From the NCBI GenBank assembly GCA_003118195.1, contig BEXV01000332.1, forward strand, positions 87,874 to 151,873: DNA of 64,000 nucleotides. The letters run 5' to 3'. This stretch comes from Hemicentrotus pulcherrimus. Its lineage: Eukaryota; Echinodermata; Echinoidea; Camarodonta; Strongylocentrotidae. Positions 53,775-64,000 of the stretch are shown piece by piece (position 1 is the first letter of the stretch; every line of letters starts with the position of its first letter). The notes beneath the pieces were generated by a model. That model was not told the origin of the DNA, searched no databases, and saw only the letters and a list, made by a program, of their open reading frames with translations. The position numbers were made by a program, and so were the translations under genes.

Positions 53775-55240
53775 TTCATCAAGTCGTGTTGACGGTACAA
53801 GTCAATATTAACGTTCTAATAGTGAAGATGGTGGCTGTCCGATATGTTTATACGCATAATGACATACAACACTCATAAAATATTTCATTCAATTTCCCTT
53901 CATGTTCAAGATAATCGATGCAAAGATTAGCATTACGTGGTGATTGTTTAGCAGCAGGTACTAGGGACTCTTTGAAGGCTGTAGGCCTATACGCACGCCA
54001 TGAAAAGATCTCCTAGAAGGTAGAGTAAGACTGAAATCTGAACTTAGAGCGCCCGACTCTAAGCACCCGTCTTTTCTCGGAGTTGCTCGGAGATGGATCT
54101 TTAGTTTTCAAGAATGCACTTGGCTCTTTCTTCGTGAAAGGATTATCTTGCGAAGAATGAAAGCCTTAATAATCGCCACACATCACTGAGTGGCATATTC
54201 CTCTAGTTTAAGATACATATATAGCAGAATAGAAACGTCTAGTCTGGAAAACTATTTGGTTTCTGTGATGATTTTTTCATAGGTCATACGACATTGCTCT
54301 CGAAAAGAAGAAGCCATATACATAAATCCTATCGATCTCCTCTCATGGACTAAACAATAGAAATAGAATTAAGTCCAATGTTAGAGGTCAGGTGCTTATA
54401 ATAGAATGCATAGAAGGACATGTTCGATCATCCAACAATCCAATCCTTCACGATGTCCTCAAGAAACATTTCAACAAGAAGGAAATTCTACTCGTCGATT
54501 CAAGTTTGTTTAAGCACCACATGAATTCCATTTCCGACTTGGCAGAAGCATTGACGGACACGAACAGAGTAATGTGTGTAGATACAGCTGATAAAAGCCA
54601 ACAATAATATTGACCGGATGTCTAATGATCACCCATGAGCCATTAGGGGCATCAATGTGGACCACTGTCGATGGTCAGTGTATAAACGATGCTATCAGAG
54701 AATGAGATCAAAACACTACACCAAGCAGCCGAAGTGATTGAGGAGTGAATCTTCGACATTTCTCTATCACCCTCTCATCCAACCCTAGTCTCCTGCTTGA
54801 ATACTTGATAAGCCTCAATGCAAAATTAATTGATGATTTTGGTAACTTTTTGTTTGTGTATCCCTCTGCCCGTGGGCCCCGCTAAGCACCACGCAGGAAG
54901 TCCCAGTGCGCGTTCATTGTGATCTTCCTACGCTTGTAGAAGTGAACCAAAAAACATTGATGTGGGGTGAGAGAACACCCAGAATGGGAATAAAATTCCT
55001 TTTTAGAGTTACTTTCATTTGTCTCTGATACAGGGGCTTATTAACATTTGACATTTTCCCATGCTTCCAATGGAGGGAGGGGTTGCGGCGGAACTTAGCC
55101 TCCATAGGGTTTGATTAGCATTAGACTCATTACAAGTCACCCACCATACTCAAATAAAAACGTTATGGGATTTAATGCGCAGAAGGTTATACGTGCTCCC
55201 ATCACGCACAAATTGTTATGACGTCAATACAAGCCATGCA
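53775..55240. other. 5' flank of membrane-protein gene
   Basis: Expected to contain its 5' UTR and promoter on the minus strand. No TATA or initiator could be assigned with confidence. A 71-codon open frame at 54392-54607 (plus) has no recognised homology. Confidence 0.35.
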
Positions 55241-55254
55241 TTGCCTTCCGAAAG

Positions 55255-55345
55255 AGTAACAGTGTGGGTGTGTTTGCGTGCGTTTATGTTGATGTGTGTG
55301 CGTGAGTGTGCGCGCGTGTTGTGTGTGATGCGTGTGTGTGCGTGA
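55255..55345. repeat. GT-rich microsatellite
   Basis: Interrupted GT/GC dinucleotides (GTGTGTGCGTGAGTGTGCGC). Confidence 0.85.
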
Positions 55346-55929
55346 GATGAGGAAATGGGGTCAGAATTAATAAGCGTACAGTGTCTGTAAATGAGGGGGT
55401 TTATGGTATATTAATCATGATGATGTCTAGTGAGTGGATATTGCTTGTTTAAGTGTATATACAACAAAATCGAGAGAAATACTGAAAGAGGGACGGAAAA
55501 GTCTGTAATAACTCCTTTTAGTTTTTGAAAAAGGGGAGAAATGTTCCCTCAATTAGTGACTTTATATTTTTATTAGACACCCACAGTTTAGGCTTAATAA
55601 TGCACCCAATTAACGAAGTAATGTGTAAGAAGCGCTTTATTGGAAAATAATGTACTAAGAAACGAGTATTTGTATCATGACAAGTACCCCCAGCCCCCCA
55701 TTTCCAGGGGAAATCCCTTCAAGCACTCCACCCATCACAGCCCCAACCACCATGACTTCTACCCTACAAAAACTAACCAGGGGATAAATAGATTAAGATC
55801 TAGGTGTCGAGAGCTTTACATCATCGGGTAACTACCCAAGAGGAACTTTTACACTGCGTGGTTTCCCGGAGGTAATAGACGAAGGGTTATTTCTACAAAA
55901 GTCTATTTTAATCGGAACATCCCTTTCTT

Positions 55930-56035
55930 CCAATAATAATAATGACAATGATGATAATAATACAAATAATACTACTACTAATACTAATAAAATTAATAAT
56001 AATAATAATCGTAATAAACAATAATGATAATAGTA
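55930..56035. repeat. AAT-rich trinucleotide tract
   Basis: Imperfect AATAAT and ACT units. Confidence 0.85.
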
Positions 56036-56109
56036 ATATAAAAATGATGATTTTGTTCACCCAGGGAAGACCCATCAGCATCAGCTGCTCTTTCTGAGGA
56101 CCATGCAAT

Positions 56110-59100
56110 CACTACCCCATACATTTCTAGGTACCATTTTTTTTTACCACAAATACACCACAACACATGGAGAACTTGTTGCATAGGTTATTCTAAAATC
56201 TTGAAAATATGTTCTTATAAAATGGTGTGGAGTGATAGGTAATTTACCGTGTTTTGCAAAAATATGTGTGTGTGGCATGCGGTTGTTTGATGGGTTTTAT
56301 TTTACCTGGCTCCTGTAAAGGTGTGTGTACGAGTTGTAAGCAACGAGGGGACCAACGGCTTTAAGTCCTCTCCGAGGGACATGGTAATTACATTAATTTA
56401 CTACCAAAGGCGTATCGACTTGGCTTCGCACCCGGGATCTCCCGGTAAGAAGATCACTGCCCTATCACTGATCCATTGCCTTTCCATTCATCTTTATTCA
56501 ACATGACAATATATATTTTTGCTGTTATATAAAAATTTAAAAAACACCATTTTTGTAATACAAAAACGAGGTTAGTGCATCTAACGGACATCACTAACTG
56601 AAGTAATCAAAGATTTTGGCCTATTTCATTATTCAACTTGAAGGAGAAAAAAGTCTGGAATGATTCTGAATCACGTCAGCCGACGAAGTCTTGCACGATC
56701 AAGTTCTCCTCTTTAAGAAGAGATTAATTATCCCACAAAATAATGAAACCTATACATTTTATTTCTTATAACATTTGAACGGGTTTTGCTTTTCCATGTT
56801 GATTAATACTATTTTGCTTTGTTCCAAATAACCAGATTGTGATAGAAATGCGAGGGAGTGTGGGTGAAATTGATGATAGGTTAAAAGCATGGATCCCACT
56901 TGTTCGCTTGATTTCCCACTGGAACTCTCAAATACATTACAAGATTACGAGCTCATATCACTCAGCCAAGATTTGATAGCAAGGCCTGACAACGTAATTA
57001 CATGACTTATCTCCTATAGTTACTCTCCACATTTTCCGTAGAAAAAAAAATCACTTATACAGTATCAGGAAAACAACTCAGAAATATCGAGCTTGGTATC
57101 ATCTTGTTCATCTGTTTATGACAGAATTATTGTTACAAGTACAGATAATGATAATCTGATAATGGACAATAATTATTTTCATCATCATTCCTTTAAATCA
57201 CAACAAGTTTACAAGAAAATGCATCAGCTCACGATTACAGAATGAATACTAAACATGCTGAACGAGGTCTTCCAAAATGAATTAGTGCATACATACATCT
57301 ATGGGCTACGCTATAACAGTTTCAGACGAAGGAATAACATAGAAGTTAGTGGTTCATTGTACGAATCAATTTATGTTCCCATAAATTCAATTTATACTTT
57401 CAATAAAACAGTGCTGTTCTGAATGTTCCTCAACACCCAATAGAAAATTAAATTAAATCACTGTAAAGTAAATTTGAATGAAAGTAAAATAACCATCTCT
57501 TTCAATATATTGTGTGCTGGTAAAGTTTACCCATGCCTTTATTAAAAAGTCTTGTTCATGTAAATTCCAGTGTTAAAAATGTGAAACTTTCCATTCAAAT
57601 TGTGAAATCATATCGTTACCAACGTCATCTCAACCTTTCTTGAACATTTCTAGTTCATCTTTATTTATCTATCGTTACCCTACTCGACTTCCCGGAGATT
57701 CTTCTGTGATATTGATTTAAAACATTAACTGTTGGGAAAATTGTAAAGATGGGATGATTGACTCCAAAAAATGTGCTTTTCAGAAACATGAACCAGAATA
57801 TCATTTCACCGAAAAGGCATTTTCTACTTTAAATTATTGTTTACATTTTCTGTTACTCAATGTTCCTTTTTTTCTGGTTTTAAGGTTAATGAATCAATAT
57901 TCTAAAAAGAGGAACAACCTTTCGTATAATCGATTTACTACCCATATTCACTGTTTTCACCAATAGATTACAATTTCCTGGAGATTCTGGTTGTGACTTT
58001 CGTGATTTGACAATATCAAAAGACAGGTCAAACTTAATGAATACAATAAATGGAAGCCCATGTGGGTAGAATGACGCACTAATTTTTTTTTTTTCATTGA
58101 AATTTGAAAAGATAATCGCAAAACTGCTCAAGTGGCATTCTGCTCTGTAGAATTGCTAGGCTCAGTGATGCGGTGTTTGTCAAACTGGAAGACGCTTCGC
58201 CACGTATTATAAGTCATAAATAGACCCTTCTCATGCACGTCAGTAACGATACTCACAATTCGACAATACAGGGTAAAAAATCGAAGAACATTCTGTTTCT
58301 CAGAATGGCGGGAGTTGCCATGACAACGTCTCATGGGAAACAACCGGTTAACTTCGTTTAACAGCCGACGGTCACTCAGACTACAGGTGAGGACTGGATC
58401 GAAAATCTATACTTTGAAAGTGCGATAACCGAGCATCATTCAGGAAGAATGAAAGTGTTCACGTTCGGTGCAATATATTATTCAATGTGAGGGACCACAT
58501 CTCAACTGCTAGAGTACGATGAAGATGCCCCTCGAATGTGTACATACTCCAGGCAAATCTTTATTACTTAAGATAAGAAATATATTTGTGGACCCTCACT
58601 TAGCAACTTACATTCAGTCTCCCCTTCTCTTCAGCCGTATTTTATTTTCTTTTTCTTGTTTAGATATATATTATAAATCATATAATTTTCCATTTTTTCT
58701 CAACTCAGATTATTTTAATCTTTTTCTACCACATATGCATAAAGGAATCATCTTTACCATGCCAAATCGCATGTCACGTTTACTAGATTATTACAAATGA
58801 TATGTGTACTAAACATATGTATTTAATATGTGTTCTCATATGGATTTTTAACAATTTTTTTAAAATTCCACCTCATGGCTGCGAGACAGAATTTCAAGAA
58901 AACATTATAATTATAACATTAAAGAAATATAAAGAAATATATTCACACCACTAACGACTGAAGATTGCCAGGGGAGGCGTGAGAACTCTACTTAGTTACG
59001 AAATTACCAGTGACCTTTAGAAAAAAAGATTGAGAAATAAATAAGATAATTCATCCAGGCGAGATGGTACGCATGGGTGATAATCGTAGGTACCTAGATC

Positions 59101-59290
59101 ATATCATAATTCTCTCTCACCGTCTTGTGTAATGCGTTTAATTCAAATGAGGTATATTAACAGGATCCTCCACACGGGAATGACCTCATCAATACGGATA
59201 CATCGCAAAGTGAACCACTCACCTATAGTGCATCCACCTAGCGATAATATTCTGTTTCCTGTGAAAAGTAAACTTAAGACTGGCGTATCC
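56110..59290. other. Intergenic, no gene seen
   Basis: AT-rich, both strands read, no coding homology. 56370-56465 has a weak tRNA-like text (GATCTCCCGG, CACTGATCC) on the minus strand that may be an old SINE head. Confidence 0.4.
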
Positions 59291-59296
59291 AGCAAA

Positions 59297-59390
59297 GGGC
59301 AACCCCGGGAAACGCCCTCGTAGACTCAAGGTATCGCTAGCATAGGGGTGACCCCGCGAAACGCCCCTGTAGACTCAATGTATCGCGATA
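59297..59390 (+). repeat. Tandem pair of about 47 bp
   Basis: Two units share GAAACGCCC, TGTAGACTCAA and GTATCGC with several substitutions. Confidence 0.7.
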
Positions 59391-59686
59391 AAACCTCAAT
59401 GCAGTTAAATGGATTTAATACTTCTGGCGTGTTTGGGGCCCCTTTGGGGCTACATTCCCCTTCGATCCTGAGCTAAATGGGGGTACCTTAGTGAGCGTAC
59501 AAGCTGCAACTCCCCCCCCNTCCTGCCTATTAATGTCTGGTCTGGAAAGGACGCTGAGAAGGTTACAGGGCTTCTTCGAAAGTTTTGCCAGGACCAAACA
59601 CTTATCTTCTAAAAACCTTCATTGATAATCTTCCATTCTTCTTAACATCTGGTAGAAATATTCCACTGCATCAACCGCTCACACAC

Positions 59687-60471
59687 TTAAAGCCCAAGTC
59701 CACTCCAAAAATACCTTACTTTCAATAGAACCCGAAAAATCAGACAAACCAATCAAAAAAAGTTTGAGCAAAATCGGATAACTAAAAAGAAAGTTTATAT
59801 GAATTTGTAATGACATGAAAAACTTTGTAAATCACTACACAAATTGGCATCTCACTCATGAGTCTGTGACGTATAGTACTCACTATCCACCTATTATTTT
59901 CTTTATATTGATCATATAAATTTCCTATTTTCACCCTAAGAATCTTATTTATTCATACCAGCATCCAAGTTAGATTGTTAGTAATATTTTTTTTGTGTGG
60001 ATGCACAAATAAAGAGTAATTTTGTCCAGTTAAATCATGAAACATTGAACTTTGACAAACTATATAATTATGTTAAAATCAATAATTATGAAATACAATA
60101 TCTAGAAAATAGTATCAATTCTTCAAAGTTCATGAAAGTTTTTGGGAAATGTCATGCATGCAATATGAAACAAATCATATAACCTGGGCAAAGGCATGGG
60201 GAAATTATTTTGGGGGGATAAAAAGGGAAATTAAAGGGATTAAACTATACAAAGCAATTGATAGGTTGTGAGGACATGACCTCACAAACTGATAACCATT
60301 TTGGCAATTTGTGTCGTGATTCTCATTCTTCTATAGTTTTACATACTTTTTCGAAAATTCATAACTTTCTTATTAGTTATCCGATTTAGCTCAAACTTTT
60401 TTTGATTGGTTTGTCCGATTTCTCTGCTTTTATTGAAAGTAAGTTATTTTTCGAGCGGACTTGTCCTTTAA
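59687..60471. mobile_element. TTAA-bounded element with long inverted repeats
   Basis: 777 bp between TTAA at 59687-59690 and 60468-60471. Left and right arms are inverted over about 110-120 bp at roughly 85% identity, sharing CAAACCAATCAAAAAAAGTT and TTACTTTCAAT. The centre is AT-rich, with a short frame (59997-60182) of no recognised homology. A fold-back, non-autonomous DNA element. Confidence 0.75.
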
Positions 60472-61244
60472 GCTTCATGATATTGTAAAATAATCATCAC
60501 GAAGGTAAGATGATTGTATTTCCTTTCGTTACTCTCTTTCTATTCCTGTCTTTTTTATATACGTCCAAATCCAATCACACGAACAAACGCAGCGCAAGTG
60601 TTTTCCTTGTGTTTTATGTTTTCGTTTAGAAAGAGCTTACGCTAAAAATAAGGCCATCATGGTCATTGAGTGCGTCATTAAATTAAAATATTAAATAGTT
60701 TACACTTGGAGTCTGTCATGAAAAATATTTCAAAACTACAGACGTCAGTGTTTCAAATTTGACAATGTGTCTAATGTCCCAACCTGCTCGTTTATTTGTG
60801 TTTGAACCTAAAAAGATTGAACTTTTCGAAAAACTTCGAAGCAGATAACACCTGGGCTGTCCTTTGTTTTTCTTTTTCATTTCTGTCATGATTCACAAAA
60901 GGTCTCTACCATACAAGATTTTATAGGCGATGAACGATGACTGTATTATCAAAAACATGTCTCTGTAAAACTGAGGTTCGAATATATGCCTCCCAAATGG
61001 TGCAGGTAGTCTTAAAATTCAACAGGGTGGTGCCATACAATGTGTGCAAAGAAACGTTGTCCTTCTGGTCAAATGTGATACAGATTCATGAATTATGAAA
61101 CTCTATTTCACGAAACAATACTTGTATCAAGATAAACTGAAATGTAAACTTGACTCACAAAATATCCTATTGTAAGAGATCTAATTGGGTCTTGTTTTCC
61201 TAGGATAGCCACGTCAATCGAAATACTGCTCTTCGTGCGGGCCC
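60472..61244. other. Intergenic, no gene seen
   Basis: No coding homology or repeat recognised. Confidence 0.4.
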
Positions 61245-61440
61245 TGCAATTATTATTACCACACCAATTGCCAGGTATCTTTATAGGCCCGGGTAGAGAG
61301 TGGCAACTGTGGATTACTATCTTGCCAACAGACGTTAGTGCCGTGCTGGGATACACACCCTCAACCCTTGGCTTGGGAGCCAGGTAAATGACACCTCCAT
61401 ATGAGACAAGCTGGTAAAGCTTACGGAACCATGCATGGGT
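61245..61440 (-). repeat. tRNA-derived SINE, diverged
   Basis: The minus strand carries a degenerate B-box region (AAGGGTTGAGGGTGTGTATC) and the body phrase GGCACTAACGTCTGTTGGCA. It is related to the copies at 24163 and 4850. It yields a 120-codon frame that is not a gene. Confidence 0.6.
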
Positions 61441-62005
61441 CACATTCCATCTTGAGCATGGGTACAACATTGCGACCAGGAGAATATTGTGCTCCGAAAA
61501 ATTAAATTTGGGTGTTTAGGGAGCACAATATAATAAGCTTCTGATTAATCTCTATCAGTTTAAAATATCAGCAGATCACACATCTAATTACTACGTAATT
61601 TCCTTAAAAATTCAGTACATCTTAGCCTCCCATGATTACTGGTTCACTGAAATGAAGATGCAGGAATAAACCATCAATGGATTATCATCCTCACATCATA
61701 TTGACTTGAGCGAAAGCAGAAAAAAAAATAATGATTTACAAATGTCGTTTATCATTATTATATCATCAAGAAAGTAGGTGTTCCATCAAAAAAAAAATAA
61801 CTTTGAGTAGTTTTAGAAACAGTAAAGTCAACCGTATATGACCGACAACACACGACATTAAACAATTTTCGAATTAAGGAATTAAACTTTTGAAAAATAA
61901 TGAATTCTTATTCTTCGTTCAATACATCCCAAAATATTCACTACTTTGTTTCTCTGAGGTTCTGCTTCCATTATGTACAATTTTGTATCAACTTGTTAAC
62001 CTCCT

Positions 62006-62513
62006 TTAAATGTATTACAACGTTTTGGGAAGTTTTGAAAATTGGTTTGATAGTGATTCTTTACAATTTTAATTAACTAACAACTTTAAAATATTTTGAT
62101 GCCCTGTAGATGTATTCAAGAAATGTAGCCCCTAAAACACATCGGCTTTCGAGAAAAATTAAATATAAAAATATATTGGTGCTCCCGGTAAATTTTGATA
62201 AATTTTAAATAGCGCCTACCGCCGTACATTGTGGATGTGACCCTTAAAATCTCAGAATATAAACAATTTTCAAACGGGAATGGCTAATCGGTCGATTTTA
62301 GTCAAGAAACATTGTTTTATAGCTTGATTAATATCTTGACCTTGAAAGGGAGCTACACAACACAAAGAGTTTATTATTTACAATTCCATAACTTTACACT
62401 CGATTTCAACCACGACAACGATCACAAAATATTGTAGGATTGCATATGATTCAAATAATATTATGTTCATTTGAACCAAATTCATGACCCCATACCAAAA
62501 CTTTGTATTACCT
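62006..62513. mobile_element. TTAA-bounded MITE, copy 2
   Basis: Aligns along its length with 32513-33005 (shared TAGTGATTCTTTACAATTTT, GGTCGATTTTAGTCAA, TATCTTGACCTTGA). The left end keeps TTAA; the right end is mutated (TTACCTGTAC). Confidence 0.75.
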
Positions 62514-64000
62514 GTACTATGTCCCATTTGCAGGCCGAAAAAAAAAATGAAAAGAGCTAAATTACAACTGCATTTAAAAGATAGGACAAATACTTATTTA
62601 ATACCTCCCTCAAAACAAAAGGGCTCGAAAATGCGTTTACGTGCGAACCGACTTCAGTGATTGCAATCCATTTAGTTATAGTCTGATTTTCAGACTCTTT
62701 TACCAAATGGTCGTACCTTTTGTGCTGTGCAAAGATTCAATCAGTTTAATTTTGGCCATTACAAAAACTGGGTTATTGATGTAGACTGATCATGTACCCT
62801 TCGCAGCTCATTTTCATGTATGTTATTACCAAAGACAACAAAAAGTAAGTCAGTCAATCACTCAATAGTGTCTGACAGTGAAGTCTAGAAAGTAAATGGG
62901 TTTCCTTGTGTAAATCGAATATTAAGACACTGCTAACGTTCAAATTTCACAGATAGGACCTACGTGACATATTAATAATTCATGCGATGTTCTACAGAAT
63001 TTGATGTTGACTGCAAATGGGACATAGTACATTTAAGGCTACCGAAGTGATTATATCAGCAGTGTACAAGGCCTTGCCTTCATTATGGCCGGAATGGGTC
63101 TTCTTCCCTATCTCATTACCAACGAAGCCCTTTCGTGTCGAACTAATGAGAATTCATTCAAACCGCCATTTTAAATAGGTATACCTTAGGTATATTGACC
63201 ATCGCTAGCTTTAAATATATCGTGTTGCAGATCACTAAAATTGAAATCAATTTGCTTTAATGCCATCTTAGTCCTTGATAAATTCTAAACAACACAACAA
63301 TACGAAGATAAAATAAAGTCAAAAAAGAAACAATTGTTTCCATGAATCAATGGCATAAGCATATCATCCATGTAAAATTAGTTCATTTAATGTAAATGAT
63401 ACGAATAAAAAAAAATGAAATAGAATAATGATACAACTTCAATGCTCTATATGAACACTCGCAAAGAGCAGAGTAGCACAAAACACATTAAAGACTGCAT
63501 TCCACCAGCTAAGGTGACATTTACAAAAGAACCGAGATATCTGAAGTAACATCAATCACTTCTCAAATCACAATATATCCTGCCATTTTATCTCTTTCAC
63601 TTTGACTGCCTAACGGTTTTACCCATCTTTTCTCAACACTGTGTCAACGCGCTTCTCAAATCGTATCATTCTTCATGAACAAGACCATCTAAAAAGATCT
63701 TCAATCGTGTGTTCATCGACTCACTAAGCGGAAGGACGAGGATCTAGGTGTGTGGGGGAGGAGGGGGCGGCACCCCTCCCCTTCCCTGTTCATAAACGAT
63801 GGTGTTCATATCAAGAGAGTAAATCAAGATGTTCTTTGCAGTTAATAATCCTTTAAAATGTAATAATTTTACGATTATTTTACGAAATCTTAAAAATAAA
63901 ATGTTTATATTACTTAAATTCATCAGACGACCGTCCCTCAAAATGACAAAGTTGAAACGGAAAATAAGGCTTATTGTGAAAGACCATTGAGCGCAATGAA
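62514..64000. other. Intergenic, no gene seen
   Basis: AT-rich, both strands read. A short C/G-rich stretch lies at 63755-63785. No coding homology. Confidence 0.4.

Noticed and set aside
54392..54607. 71-codon plus-strand frame with protein-like composition
   Set aside because: No recognised family, weak acceptor (gaggtcag), no partner exon in phase; kept only as a note.
56370..56465. Possible tRNA gene or SINE head on the minus strand
   Set aside because: B-box region is degenerate and no cloverleaf could be drawn.
61108..61470. 120-codon minus-strand frame
   Set aside because: Lies across a tRNA-derived SINE copy.

Overview
The window looks like nuclear DNA of an invertebrate deuterostome, most likely an echinoderm such as a sea urchin (inference). 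It is AT-rich, its genes are split by long GT-AG introns, and it is crowded with microsatellites, LINE remnants, tRNA-derived SINEs and short inverted-repeat transposons. It has five assembly gaps: single N at 7814, 15967 and 59520, and runs at 21705-22330 and 40226-40314. No bacterial features (operons, ribosome binding sites, CRISPR) are present. Exons were assembled by hand from splice signals, reading phase and family motifs.

Four protein-coding loci are supported. (1) 143-2120, plus: the 3' end of a GH3 domain-containing (GHDC-like) gene in four exons. It needs three separate single-base frame corrections, so it is a decaying copy or carries assembly errors. (2) 5142-10568, minus: a complete four-coding-exon sialyltransferase of the ST6GalNAc 3-6 clade (433 aa) with L, S, III and VS motifs. 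A 738-bp hAT-like MITE sits in the polypyrimidine tract of its first coding exon. (3) 18706-23845, plus: a complete four-exon short-chain dehydrogenase of the RDH8/HSD17B1 type (295 aa). Its last intron holds about nine extra copies of the exon-4 splice acceptor plus exon start, in an array of about 81-bp units interrupted by other repeats. (4) 29130-53774, minus: a six-exon gene for a predicted 1149-aa single-pass membrane protein. It has a very short acidic N-terminus, one transmembrane helix and a cytoplasmic tail of about 1090 residues rich in Arg, Ser, Asp and Glu. I do not recognise its family.

The rest is repeats and apparently non-coding sequence. 2121-5141 holds a LINE scrap, a 163-bp insertion with a hammerhead-ribozyme-like motif inside a long inverted repeat, and a diverged direct duplication. 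14240-18070 holds two copies of a Tx1/L1-like LINE 3' end on the minus strand, joined at a single N and probably two haplotypes. 44530-46430 is a repeated unit carrying CRE palindromes, two of them paired with an octamer. TTAA-bounded inverted-repeat elements occur at 8121-8672, 32513-33005, about 62006-62513 and 59687-60471. I see no gene in 53775-64000.

The four genes are unrelated in function and form no pathway or cluster. The most unusual signals are the multiplied splice acceptors in the dehydrogenase gene, the transposon inside a splice site of the sialyltransferase, the ribozyme-like retroelement, and the unrecognised membrane protein.
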